From Lacinutrix himadriensis (GTDB taxonomy: Bacteria; Bacteroidota; Bacteroidia; Flavobacteriales; Flavobacteriaceae): a stretch of 64,000 nucleotides of DNA. Shown here piece after piece: positions 1 through 7,968 of this stretch. Below the pieces are notes generated by a model, which saw only the letters and a list, made by a program, of their open reading frames with translations, did no database searches and was not told the DNA's origin. Position 1 is the first letter of the stretch. Each line of letters opens with the position of its first letter. The position numbers and the translations under genes are program-made. The stretch is taken from the NCBI RefSeq assembly GCF_001418105.1, contig NZ_LIQI01000027.1:124001-188000 (forward strand), read 5' to 3'.

Positions 1-1773
1 AATACTTTCTCCGTTAGGAGATAAGTAGATATAGTCATTTACTACATTATAAAAACCATTAGCAAAAACTTCTAAATGATCTGTTTTATATTCTAAAGCT
101 AAATCGGTTTGAAAGTTTTGTTCATTATTCAAATTTTCGTTTCCAATTTCAAAACGGTTGGTACCTTCATGAGAACCATAAGAAGTAAGTTCTGCAAGGT
201 TTGGAGCTCTAAATCCGGAAGCTACATTTAATCTTGCTACTATGTTTTTAGCAAGATTGGTTTTAAAACCTAAAGCACCATTAAAGCTAGTAAAGTTCTT
301 GTCTATAGCATTTTCGACAACAATATTCCTAGTATCAAATCTAGCTCCTAATTGTACATCTATTTTTTCAAAATGAATATGAGAAGTAGCCAAAACACCA
401 AAATCGTTAGTCGTTGCATTTGGGATTAATTCTTCTTCGCCATAATTCGTATTGGTTTGGTTCATTCCTTGCACACCAACTATAGTTTCAAACTTACCCA
501 TTTTTGGCATATGGTATTTTACATCATAATTAAAGGTTTTAAGTTTCATGTGTAACGCAGGATGTAATATTTCATCGTGTTCCTCATCCTCATGATCGTC
601 GTGGTCTTCCTCATGATCCTCTTCATGTTCCTCATGATCTTCATCATGATGGTGTTCTTCTTCAAATTCTTTTCTGTCGTTGTACGTAAATCCGAGGTTT
701 ACATCTAAACTAGAATCTTTAAAAAACACTACAGATTTAGAACTAAAAATATGATTAGTAATGTCTTGATAAGGTAATAACGGATAGTTTTTTAAACTTT
801 GAACACCTATTTCTTCCGGAATACCGAGCTTAGAAGCATTCAGATTATAACGCAATTCGGTTTTAAAATTTACACCTTGATATCCTAAAGCTGCTTTTAA
901 ATCTTTTTCGTTAAAACGTGTATTGGTAACTCTATAGTCTTCGGTTTTATAATCGGCATGTTCTGCAAAACTTCCTCGGATTAAAAACTTAAACTTTTCA
1001 CCAGAACTTTTATAGCCAAGATTAGTACTTAATCCTTCGGTATTTGTAAAATATTGCAAATTTAGATTAGTTTCACTTTCATTTTCTTGGGCAAAACGTT
1101 CTGGATTTAAATACAAAACACCACCAAGTGCATCACTACCATAGAGTAGGGAAGCAGGGCCTTTTATAACTTCTACACTTTCTATTCCTGCATCATTAAC
1201 ACCAAGACCATGTTCGCTACCAAATTGCTGATTTTCTAGTCTTATACCTTGTGTATATACTAAAACACGATTCGAACTTAGTCCGCGAATTACAGGTTTT
1301 GAAATACCAATTCCTGTGGAAATACCTTCCACACCAGGGATATTGGTAATACCTTGCGCTAGATTAATGGCTCCTTTATTTTTTAAATCGGAAATTTTAC
1401 GTTGTTCGACTTTCATTACGTTTTCACTTTGTAATTTGTGAAAAGGAGTAGAGACAATAACTTCTTCCATTTCTATCGCGGAAGTTTGCAAACGAATGTC
1501 TAAATTTTCTGGAGACGGAATAGTTATGGTTTGCGAAAAAGTTTCGAATCCAACATACGAAACTAAAATCGTATAGTTTCCGGTAGGTAAATTGTTTAAA
1601 GTGAAATTACCCTCTGAGTTTGTTGTTGCTCCTTTTTCTAATTGCGGAAAGTAAATGTTTGCAAAAGAGACAGGTTGATTGGTTTCGCTATCTAAAACGG
1701 TTCCGTTAATACTGTTTTGTGCATATATGTTGGTTGCCAAAAAAAGCAACAATAGTTTTATAATTTGTTTCAT
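1..1773 (-). CDS. TonB-dependent receptor with His-rich loop, 3' end outside window
   Basis: This outer-membrane active transporter is cut by the window edge, with 591 codons visible from the ATG at 1773. It begins with a signal peptide (MKQIIKLLLLFLATNIYAQ). A carboxypeptidase-D-like regulatory domain follows (about residues 20-105), then a plug domain with the VEVIKGPASLLYGSDALGG block, then beta-barrel sequence. About residues 370-400 form a loop made almost only of His, Asp and Glu (HHHDEDHEEHEEDHEEDH and onward). In known receptors such as ZnuD, His-rich loops capture zinc, so metal uptake is my inference. The substrate is not proven; copper, nickel or a metallophore are alternatives. 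A small His-containing protein gene lies just upstream on the same strand. The reading frame is open to base 1 and no stop is seen. Identity as a TonB-dependent receptor is very secure. Confidence 0.93.
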   Translation of the reverse strand, partial: MKQIIKLLLLFLATNIYAQNSINGTVLDSETNQPVSFANIYFPQLEKGATTNSEGNFTLNNLPTGNYTILVSYVGFETFSQTITIPSPENLDIRLQTSAIEMEEVIVSTPFHKLQSENVMKVEQRKISDLKNKGAINLAQGITNIPGVEGISTGIGISKPVIRGLSSNRVLVYTQGIRLENQQFGSEHGLGVNDAGIESVEVIKGPASLLYGSDALGGVLYLNPERFAQENESETNLNLQYFTNTEGLSTNLGYKSSGEKFKFLIRGSFAEHADYKTEDYRVTNTRFNEKDLKAALGYQGVNFKTELRYNLNASKLGIPEEIGVQSLKNYPLLPYQDITNHIFSSKSVVFFKDSSLDVNLGFTYNDRKEFEEEHHHDEDHEEHEEDHEEDHDDHEDEEHDEILHPALHMKLKTFNYDVKYHMPKMGKFETIVGVQGMNQTNTNYGEEELIPNATTNDFGVLATSHIHFEKIDVQLGARFDTRNIVVENAIDKNFTSFNGALGFKTNLAKNIVARLNVASGFRAPNLAELTSYGSHEGTNRFEIGNENLNNEQNFQTDLALEYKTDHLEVFANGFYNVVNDYIYLSPNGESI

Positions 1774-1948
1774 TTAATAATTAATTTAGTGGGTATGGTA
1801 CTGAAATAATTTCAGCTCTAAAACCAAGTGATATTTAAAATAAAGGATGGTAATTAGTACATCTATTTCCTCTACATTTTATTAAAAACATAAAGAAAAC
1901 AGCAATGTATTGCATCGATTATTTAAAAAAAGAATTGGTGTAACGTCA
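1774..1948. promoter_or_regulatory. Leader of the His-rich receptor with two short palindromes
   Basis: The gap between the receptor start and the upstream small gene holds two palindromes. CTGAAATAATTTCAG (1801-1815) has 7-base arms around a single A and lies 28 bases ahead of the receptor start. GCAATGTATTGC (1902-1913) has 5-base arms. Either could be an operator for a Fur- or Zur-type metal regulator given the neighbouring receptor. That is inference; short palindromes arise by chance in AT-rich DNA. Confidence 0.3.
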
Positions 1949-2284
1949 TTAAACTAATTGTGGCGGACCACGTAACGCAAAGGATAAGCGTTGGTATTCG
2001 GAAATAAATTGATATTGAGAAGTATGTAACTTATGGTTATTTTCTATAGGAACGAAACGATTGGCTACTGTTTTAAAAACAAACGGTTTATTGATTTTAA
2101 ATTTATAAAACTCACAGTCTACATCCAGTGTATGTAGGTGTGTTTGACTTAAATTATCTGTACAAAAATCGTGTGTATGGTTTTCAAAAACATGACCAAG
2201 CTTCACTATACTAGGTATAAGTATGGTAACTATAAGTACTATAGTTACAAATTTAAAGATGCTATGTTCTTGAATGGATTTCAT
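1949..2284 (-). CDS. Small His-containing membrane-anchored protein ending in LRGPPQLV
   Basis: This 111-residue protein has one hydrophobic N-terminal segment (about residues 11-29) that could be a signal peptide or membrane anchor. A mostly extracytoplasmic region follows, with scattered His and Cys residues (HVFENHTHDFC, THLHTLDVDC). It ends in ALRGPPQLV; an RGPP ending is, from memory, common in small flavobacterial proteins encoded next to TonB-dependent receptors. No enzymatic domain is recognised. The gene follows the upstream DUF gene by only three bases and precedes the His-rich receptor, which suggests one transcription unit. A periplasmic metal-binding or sensing role is inference from the His/Cys content and context. 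Confidence 0.7.
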   Translation of the reverse strand: MKSIQEHSIFKFVTIVLIVTILIPSIVKLGHVFENHTHDFCTDNLSQTHLHTLDVDCEFYKFKINKPFVFKTVANRFVPIENNHKLHTSQYQFISEYQRLSFALRGPPQLV

Positions 2285-2287
2285 GTT

Positions 2288-2782
2288 TTATAAAAATCGA
2301 CCTAAGCCGAATCGTCTAATCATCTTTTTTTCAAATTCCCAAAAGAATTTATGTTGACCAAATAGCCAACCAAAAAATACTAATAATATTTGATAGAAAA
2401 CTAGGCCAATGATAATAAAAAGGATCCAATAAACAAAAATGTTTAAGTTTTCTTTAGTAATTCCAATCCATTTCATGAGTGGTCTTCCAACAAATAAAGA
2501 AGAAGAACCTGTTAGAGCAAATACAATGAATATAGCAATCATTTCCCAACGATAAGTTACTTTCCATCGTTTTTCTACTTTGGTAAAAAGAAATAGAAAG
2601 AAGCGTATTAGTAGGTAAGAAATAACAATAGTTAAAACGATTTGAATACTTAAATGTAGCTCGTTAGCAAACCTACTAGAAAGGCGGTAAGCAGAATAAA
2701 AAGTAACTAATAAACCAAGAATAGGAAATAGTAATTGCCAATTTTTTTGAATTTCCCAACGTTGTTTAAATTTTTCCATCAA
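2288..2782 (-). CDS. DUF6787-like membrane protein
   Basis: This is a 164-residue integral membrane protein with about four hydrophobic segments (near residues 17-33, 44-66, 81-98 and 113-140). Its C-terminus is basic and aromatic (FWEFEKKMIRRFGLGRFL). The closing KKMIRRFG pattern is what I associate with the flavobacterial DUF6787 family, an assignment from memory and not firm. No catalytic motif is visible and the function is unknown. It ends three bases before the small His-containing gene, so it is probably the first gene of the unit leading to the His-rich receptor. The start could be either of two adjacent ATG codons. Confidence 0.75.
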   Translation of the reverse strand: MMEKFKQRWEIQKNWQLLFPILGLLVTFYSAYRLSSRFANELHLSIQIVLTIVISYLLIRFFLFLFTKVEKRWKVTYRWEMIAIFIVFALTGSSSLFVGRPLMKWIGITKENLNIFVYWILFIIIGLVFYQILLVFFGWLFGQHKFFWEFEKKMIRRFGLGRFL

Positions 2783-2815
2783 ATTTTATTTCGATGCAAA
2801 AATACAGAACAGTGT

Positions 2816-3247
2816 TTAATTTCTAGGAATAAAACCAGTTAATTGTTGTTTATATTTTAATTGAAAGTATATGAAATAGTTATAGAGTTTATAATTAACA
2901 TCATAACCGTAATCTACACCATAGTCATAATTTATTTGCATTTCGTAAAGATTAGGATCAAACTGACTAGGATTGAGTACTCGAGTATTCCATGCGCTTA
3001 CAAATAATTTGTTTTTGTTTTCTAAATAATTTTGAGAGTAGAAGCCTTTTGGTTTTGCTCTAGTGGCAAACCAAGAACTAAAGCCTGGTTCAATAATTAT
3101 TATTTGGTATTCTAGCGCTTCATTACTAATATTTATGGTGTCGTTGTCTATAATAGGTTTTGTTTCTTCAACTACTGTATTGTTTTTAGTTGAATTACAA
3201 GCTACTAATAATACACATGCTAGTATTGCGTAAAGAAAGGATTTCAT
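2816..3247 (-). CDS. DUF6146 family lipoprotein
   Basis: This 143-residue predicted lipoprotein has a signal peptide ending in the lipobox LLVAC (Cys17), so it should be lipid-anchored on the periplasmic side. The mature part carries the block EYQIIIIEPGFSSWFATRAKP and the aromatic C-terminal stretch YDVNYKLYNYFIYFQLKYKQQL, both characteristic of the DUF6146 family of Bacteroidota. Function is unknown. It lies 33 bases upstream of the DUF6787-like gene on the same strand and may be co-transcribed with it. A terminator separates it from the DUF937 gene upstream. Confidence 0.82.
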   Translation of the reverse strand: MKSFLYAILACVLLVACNSTKNNTVVEETKPIIDNDTINISNEALEYQIIIIEPGFSSWFATRAKPKGFYSQNYLENKNKLFVSAWNTRVLNPSQFDPNLYEMQINYDYGVDYGYDVNYKLYNYFIYFQLKYKQQLTGFIPRN

Positions 3248-3280
3248 TTTAAAATTTGTTTGCTATTAAAATACAAAAAA

Positions 3281-3300
3281 TGCCAAACAAACGTTTGGCA
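3281..3300 (-). terminator. Terminator of the DUF937 gene
   Basis: TGCCAAAC and GTTTGGCA form a perfect 8-bp stem around a 4-base loop. On the minus strand the stem is followed by a T-rich tract. It lies 28 bases after the DUF937 stop codon. Confidence 0.8.
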
Positions 3301-3327
3301 TTTAAGTTAAAATATGTGGAAGTTACA

Positions 3328-3969
3328 TTATTTACCTCCAAAAAGTCCACCAAGTAAACCACCAAGTCCACCTTTTCCTTTTGTTGCTTGACCTAATACC
3401 ATTCCAGCTACATCATCAATTACGCTACCATCTCCATCTGCATCTAATATTTTTTCAAGGAAACTTTGCTCTTCTTTAGCATCACTACCACCAAGTAAAC
3501 CACCAAGTAAACCACTTAAGTCGTTAGACGAGCTTACATTGTTTTGACTTGCTTGTTTTCCTAAAACACCCATTAATATTGGTGCCGCTACTTTTAATAT
3601 GTTCGCTACAGATCCAGCATCTAAACCAGATTTTTCACCAATAATTTTTTCAACGCCTTGTTTTTTGTTTCCTAGAACGTGACCTAAAATTTTATCTCCA
3701 TCATTTAGTACTTCGTCATTAACTCCACCACCAAATAAACCACCAAGGTTGTCTAATATACTTCCATTATGTTTTCCGCTTAAAGCTCCCATTAAGCCTT
3801 CAGCACCTTGAGGTGTAGAAGCATTACGCTCCATTGCCTTCATTAAAACAGGTAAAGCCATTGTTAATACGCTACTTGTTTTGTTTTGATCTGTTCCTGT
3901 AGAGCCTGATACACCACTAATGATAGTTTTACCAAGGTCACTGTTTAATAAGTCTAGAATTCCTGACAT
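3328..3969 (-). CDS. DUF937 domain-containing protein
   Basis: This 213-residue protein starts MSGILDLLNSDLGKTIISG and is rich in Gly, Leu and Lys. It contains repeated helical segments (ALPVLMKAMERN; VAAPILMGVLGKQ) typical of DUF937/YidB-like proteins, and Gly-rich runs of the type GLLGGLLGG near residues 155 and at the C-terminus. No signal peptide or membrane helix is evident, so it is probably cytoplasmic. The family has no settled biochemical function. A segment with several Asp residues (DADGDGSVIDD, about residues 177-187) looks like a calcium-binding or dockerin-like loop; metal binding is speculation. It is bounded on both sides by terminators and is probably a single-gene unit. Confidence 0.88.
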   Translation of the reverse strand: MSGILDLLNSDLGKTIISGVSGSTGTDQNKTSSVLTMALPVLMKAMERNASTPQGAEGLMGALSGKHNGSILDNLGGLFGGGVNDEVLNDGDKILGHVLGNKKQGVEKIIGEKSGLDAGSVANILKVAAPILMGVLGKQASQNNVSSSNDLSGLLGGLLGGSDAKEEQSFLEKILDADGDGSVIDDVAGMVLGQATKGKGGLGGLLGGLFGGK

Positions 3970-4036
3970 TTTTATTTTTTATTTTAATTAATACTTCATC
4001 TCTTTATCAAAAGATATACTACTAATTTACATAAAA

Positions 4037-4064
4037 AAAGTCTTAACGTTTTTGTTAAGACTTT
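4037..4064 (-). terminator. Terminator after serA
   Basis: AAAGTCTTAAC and GTTAAGACTTT form an 11-bp stem with a 6-base loop, followed on the minus strand by a T run. It lies about 40 bases beyond the serA stop. Confidence 0.8.
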
Positions 4065-4105
4065 ATTTTAAAAAAATATGCTAAATCACCGATAAACGGT
4101 TAGGT

Positions 4106-5062
4106 TTAATCGTTGATAAGTATGCTTTTAATTTGTTCGGCTAATTCGGTACCAATTCTGTCTTGTGCTTCGTTAGTTGCAGCTCCAATATGAGGGGTAA
4201 GAGAAACTCTTCCGTTCATTAAAACTTTAACTGCTGGAGTAGGTTCGTTTTCAAAAGTATCTAAACCTGCAAAAGCAACTTTTCCAGATTCTAAAGCATC
4301 TACTAAAGCAACTTCATCAATAACACCACCTCTTGCAGCATTAACAATGCCAACACCATCTTTCATTAAGTCAAATTGTGCTTTACCAATAACATAATCT
4401 TTTTGTGCAGGAACGTGTAACGAAATAAAATCTGCCTGTTTTAAAACATCTTCTAGAGGTTGTGTTGCAATATCGAATTTAACAGATTGTCCATCAAAAA
4501 AGTCAAGAGTAATTTCTGCGTTTTCAATAAACATATCTGCAGCTATTACTTTCATACCTACACCTAAAGCTATTTTTGCTACTTCACGACCAATACGTCC
4601 GAAACCAATAATACCTATTGTTTTTCCACGTAGTTCAATTCCTTTCGCGTAGTTTTTCTTTAATGCTTTAAATTTAGAATCTCCATCTAATGGCATGTTT
4701 CTGTTTGAATCATGTAAAAAACGAACACCTCCATAAAGGTGAGCGAATACTAATTCGGCAACAGATTGTGAAGATGCAGCAGGCGTATTAATTACGTGTA
4801 ATCCTTTGCTTTTTGCATATTCTACATCAATGTTATCCATACCAACACCACCACGACCAATAATTTTTAGGCTAGGGCAAGCATCAATTAAATCTTGACG
4901 TACCGTTGTTGCACTTCTAACTAGTAGTGTGCTAATTGCATTTGTGTTTATGTAGTTTATTAGTTGTTCTTGTGCTACTGTTGTAGTTGAAACTTCAAAA
5001 CCTGCTTCTTCTAAAGCTTTAACTCCGCTTTGAGAAATTCCGTCATTTGCTAATACTTTCAT
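4106..5062 (-). CDS. serA: D-3-phosphoglycerate dehydrogenase (D-2-hydroxyacid dehydrogenase)
   Basis: This cytoplasmic enzyme oxidises 3-phosphoglycerate to 3-phosphohydroxypyruvate with NAD, the first step of serine synthesis. The 318 residues include the NAD-binding motif GFGRIG (153-158), the active-site Arg in NAARGG (Arg244) and the catalytic His in TPHIGA (His291). It is a short form with no C-terminal ACT domain, so serine feedback through ACT is not expected. Its position downstream of serC on the same strand supports the serine pathway over other 2-hydroxyacid dehydrogenases. A 78-base gap separates it from serC, and a strong terminator follows. Confidence 0.92.
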   Translation of the reverse strand: MKVLANDGISQSGVKALEEAGFEVSTTTVAQEQLINYINTNAISTLLVRSATTVRQDLIDACPSLKIIGRGGVGMDNIDVEYAKSKGLHVINTPAASSQSVAELVFAHLYGGVRFLHDSNRNMPLDGDSKFKALKKNYAKGIELRGKTIGIIGFGRIGREVAKIALGVGMKVIAADMFIENAEITLDFFDGQSVKFDIATQPLEDVLKQADFISLHVPAQKDYVIGKAQFDLMKDGVGIVNAARGGVIDEVALVDALESGKVAFAGLDTFENEPTPAVKVLMNGRVSLTPHIGAATNEAQDRIGTELAEQIKSILIND

Positions 5063-5140
5063 TTTTTATGTATTATGTTTAAAGTAGAAAGTTAAATGTT
5101 GTTTGAACGATTTATACTTCCGCTTTAAATTAAAATTAAT

Positions 5141-6205
5141 TTATGCTTTTGTTTCTAATTCACTCATTACTTCTACAAGTGCTTTAACACTATCTAAAGG
5201 TAATGCGTTGTACATAGATGCTCTATAACCACCAACACTTCTATGTCCATTTAAACCACTAATACCAGCTTCTTTAAGCATGGTTTCAAAAGTTTCTTTT
5301 AGATCTTCGTTAGCAAGAGTAAAGGTTGCATTCATATTAGAACGGTCTTCTTTATTTGCGTATCCTTTAAATAACGGATTTAAATCTATTTCAGAATACA
5401 TAACACGAGCTTTCATTTCGTTAATTTCTTCGATAGCTTTAAGACCACCAAGATTTTTTAACCATTCTAGTGTTAACATAGACGTATATACTGCAAAAAC
5501 AGGAGGTGTATTAAACATACTGCTTTTACTAATATGTACTTTATAATCCATCATTGACGGAATTTTACGAGATACCTTTCCTAAAACATCTTCTTTCACT
5601 ATTACTAGAGTCGTTCCAGCTGGTCCCATATTTTTTTGAGCTCCTGCATATATTAAATCGAATTTAGTAAAGTCTAAAGTTCTTGAAAATATATCACTAC
5701 TCATATCACAAACTACAGGAATAGGAGAGTTTGGAAAAGATTTCATTTGTGTTCCAAAAATGGTATTGTTGGAAGTACAATGGAAGTAATCATGATCACT
5801 AGGAATATCATATCCTTTAGGTATATAATTATAACCAGCGTCTTTAGAAGATGCTACTTCTAAAATATCATCATATATTTTTGCTTCTTTTACCGCCTTA
5901 TCACTCCAAGTTCCAGTATTTAAATATGCTGCTCTTTTTTCTAAAAGATTTAGTGCAACCATTAAAAATTGTGAGCTTGCTCCACCTTGTAAAAATAAAG
6001 CTTTGTAGCCTTTGCCTTCTAAACCAAGAAGTTCTAAAGCTAAGGATCTTGCTTTTTCCATAACATCTACAAAAGATTTACTTCTGTGGGATATTTCTAA
6101 TAAGGATAAGCCATCATTGTTGAAATCCATTACAGCTTCTGAAGCTTTTAATAATACTTCTTGTGGAAGAATACTAGGTCCTGCACTAAAATTATGTTTT
6201 TTCAT
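5141..6205 (-). CDS. serC: Phosphoserine aminotransferase
   Basis: SerC is a PLP enzyme that transfers the amino group of glutamate to 3-phosphohydroxypyruvate, giving phosphoserine; it also serves pyridoxal phosphate synthesis in many bacteria. The 354-residue length is normal. The start MKKHNFSAGPSILP is the classic family N-terminus, the PLP lysine is Lys191 in YAGAQKNMGPAG, and the C-terminal motif GHRSVGGYRASMYNA binds substrate phosphate. It lies upstream of serA on the same strand. Its leader contains a short hairpin similar to those ahead of ychF and efp. Confidence 0.96.
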   Translation of the reverse strand: MKKHNFSAGPSILPQEVLLKASEAVMDFNNDGLSLLEISHRSKSFVDVMEKARSLALELLGLEGKGYKALFLQGGASSQFLMVALNLLEKRAAYLNTGTWSDKAVKEAKIYDDILEVASSKDAGYNYIPKGYDIPSDHDYFHCTSNNTIFGTQMKSFPNSPIPVVCDMSSDIFSRTLDFTKFDLIYAGAQKNMGPAGTTLVIVKEDVLGKVSRKIPSMMDYKVHISKSSMFNTPPVFAVYTSMLTLEWLKNLGGLKAIEEINEMKARVMYSEIDLNPLFKGYANKEDRSNMNATFTLANEDLKETFETMLKEAGISGLNGHRSVGGYRASMYNALPLDSVKALVEVMSELETKA

Positions 6206-6223
6206 TGAAAAATTTATTTTGCA

Positions 6224-6240
6224 TTTCCGAAAACCGGAAA
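6224..6240 (-). promoter_or_regulatory. 5'-leader hairpin of serC (AGAT-hairpin element)
   Basis: Read on the minus strand, AGAT is followed by a 6-bp hairpin, TTTCCG and CGGAAA arms around five bases, about 18 bases before the serC ATG. The same layout occurs ahead of ychF and efp in this window. A role in translation or mRNA stability is inference. Confidence 0.45.
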
Positions 6241-6313
6241 TCTTTATTTTTAAACAGTTACAAAGGTGCTAATTTTTGAATGGAATTATGTTATTAAAAT
6301 GATAATTTATCCA

Positions 6314-7372
6314 CTAAATTTTTAACAAAAATGCAATTGTGTCTTCCCCATCTGCATAATCGGAAAGTTCTGGTTGTTGGGTTTTACCAAATACTATTTC
6401 GTTTTCGTTAAAGCCATTAGATACAATACATTGAATGTTGTTTAGGTTAGTATCTATATACGTTTTAAGTGCTTCTGTGCTATCGTAATATTCGTAAAAA
6501 ACGGTAGCAATTGGCGAAGCGAAACTAGCGTCTTCTTTAATCATTAAAAAGCCGTTTTCTAGCATATCAAATTCACTCATTAAATATACTGCTTTATTAT
6601 AATCGTAATTATTAGCGTACTTACTTTCGTTTATGATCGCATTCCAAGGGTACATTGCTTTAAAAAATCTTTGAAAATCGTAATCTTTTGGTACAAACAG
6701 CTTCGATACGTTTCTGCATCCTAAACCGTAGTATCTAAAAATATCTTCAGACAAAGCCGTTAGCTCTTCTTCGGTTTCGTTTCCTGTTAAAATAGCAACA
6801 GAGTTTCTGTTTTTTCTAATAATAGAAGGTTTATTCTTAAAATAGTATTCAAAATAGCGCGCAGTATTATCACTTCCTGTTGCAATAACCGCATCAAAAT
6901 TTTCTAGTTTTTGATCTGTTAACGTTATTTTTCCTTTAAAAGCAGGTGCTACATGTTCTAAATATTTTGCTATAAAAGGAAGGAGGTGTTTGTCGTTACT
7001 AGATTGTTTTACTAGCACTTCATGTCCGGAAATTAAAACAGATAAAAAATCATGGAAACCAACTAACGGAATGTTTCCTGCCATAATAATAGCAACTTTT
7101 TGTGTATTTACTTTGTTGAAGTCATACGTTTCTAACCAAGTTGTTAAATTTTTAGTTGTTAAAGCATTAGACCAACTATTAAAAGTAAAGACTAGGTTTT
7201 TTTTAGTAAACCATCCGTTATGTTCTTGTGCTAGTTTTATTTGGTGTTTAAATCCTTCAAAAAATAGTTCATTGTGTTCTACATTATCTTTTTTCTGAAA
7301 GTTTTCAGAAGTAAATTGGCTTAAAAAGTCTCCTAATTTTGCAAAAGCGTTAATTCTTTGGTCTAAATTCAT
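6314..7372 (-). CDS. LuxC-type acyl-CoA/acyl-protein reductase
   Basis: This 352-residue protein resembles the LuxC acyl-CoA reductase family, which reduces activated fatty acyl groups to aldehydes with NADPH. Recognisable regions are VAIIMAGNIPLVGFHDFLSVL (about residues 93-113), typical of the nucleotide-binding part, AVIATGSDNTARYFEYYF and the block DIFRYYGLGCRNVSKLFVPKDY, whose Cys is the probable catalytic nucleophile. It is transcribed divergently from a ferredoxin gene, a pairing that I recall as common in flavobacteria. No luciferase or LuxD/LuxE partner is present, so bioluminescence is not implied. The physiological substrate is unknown. Confidence 0.85.
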   Translation of the reverse strand: MNLDQRINAFAKLGDFLSQFTSENFQKKDNVEHNELFFEGFKHQIKLAQEHNGWFTKKNLVFTFNSWSNALTTKNLTTWLETYDFNKVNTQKVAIIMAGNIPLVGFHDFLSVLISGHEVLVKQSSNDKHLLPFIAKYLEHVAPAFKGKITLTDQKLENFDAVIATGSDNTARYFEYYFKNKPSIIRKNRNSVAILTGNETEEELTALSEDIFRYYGLGCRNVSKLFVPKDYDFQRFFKAMYPWNAIINESKYANNYDYNKAVYLMSEFDMLENGFLMIKEDASFASPIATVFYEYYDSTEALKTYIDTNLNNIQCIVSNGFNENEIVFGKTQQPELSDYADGEDTIAFLLKI

Positions 7373-7412
7373 CTTGTATTTGGTTATGAATACTTTTGGC
7401 GTTATTTTTGCG

Positions 7413-7420
7413 CAAAGTTA
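7413..7420 (-). promoter_or_regulatory. Candidate -7 box for the acyl-CoA reductase gene
   Basis: On the minus strand TAACTTTG matches the Bacteroidota -7 consensus TAnnTTTG and lies about 40 bases before the start codon. No good -33 TTG element is seen at the expected distance. Confidence 0.4.
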
Positions 7421-7551
7421 GAAAAATGAAATGAACGAAATTTTTTTAAACCTATTTTTTTAAAAGGATTAAATTAAATTTCAAATAATTCTTAATTTTA
7501 TAGAATTTTCATCGTTTTTAAAGACTATTAAATTAAATTGAAAATTACGCT

Positions 7552-7905
7552 ATGGCAATTATAATAACAGACGAATGTATCAATTGTGGTGCTTGTGAAC
7601 CAGAATGTCCAAATACAGCAATTTATGAAGGTGCAGACGATTGGAGATACAAAGATGGAACGAGTTTAGATGGTAAATTAGTTTTACCTAACGGAAAATC
7701 TGTAGATGCAGACGAAGCACAAGAACCAATAAGTGATGAGATTTACTACATTGTACCAGATAAATGTACCGAATGTGTAGGTTTTCATGAAGAGCCACAA
7801 TGTGCTGCAGTATGTCCTGTAGATTGTTGTGTACCGGATGATGATCACGTAGAAGAAAAAGAAGTACTTTTAGGAAAGCAAAAATTTATGCATCCGGAAG
7901 ATTAA
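7552..7905 (+). CDS. 4Fe-4S dicluster ferredoxin
   Basis: This small cytoplasmic electron carrier has 117 residues. The first cluster motif is C-x2-C-x2-C-x3-CP at Cys9, 12, 15 and 19. The second is the longer [18 protein letters not shown] pattern (C-x2-C-x8-C-x3-C), typical of Allochromatium-type bacterial ferredoxins with two low-potential clusters. The C-terminus extends past the clusters with an acidic stretch (DDDHVEEKE). It is transcribed divergently from the acyl-CoA reductase and followed by a strong terminator, so it is probably a single-gene unit. Redox partners cannot be read from this window. Confidence 0.95.
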   Translation: MAIIITDECINCGACEPECPNTAIYEGADDWRYKDGTSLDGKLVLPNGKSVDADEAQEPISDEIYYIVPDKCTECVGFHEEPQCAAVCPVDCCVPDDDHVEEKEVLLGKQKFMHPED

Positions 7906-7929
7906 ATATTTAGTATATTTTTAATAAAA

Positions 7930-7951
7930 AAACCGAGCTATTGCTCGGTTT
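7930..7951. terminator. Bidirectional terminator between ferredoxin and receptor genes
   Basis: AAACCGAGC and GCTCGGTTT form a 9-bp stem with a TATT loop. An A run lies before it and a T run after it. It serves the ferredoxin gene and the convergent TonB-dependent receptor gene. Confidence 0.9.
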
Positions 7952-7968
7952 TTTTGTTTTTTAATAAT

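Noticed and set aside
1520-1800. Possible pseudogene at the left end, because no complete reading frame is present
   Set aside because: The minus-strand frame from 1773 is open without interruption to base 1, so the gene is merely cut by the window edge.
5280-6272. Plus-strand reading frames opposite serC
   Set aside because: They are antisense shadows of a well-conserved enzyme and lack start context or known motifs.
6314-7372. Bioluminescence system suggested by the LuxC-type gene
   Set aside because: No luxA, luxB, luxD or luxE gene is nearby, and LuxC-like reductases are widespread in non-luminous flavobacteria.
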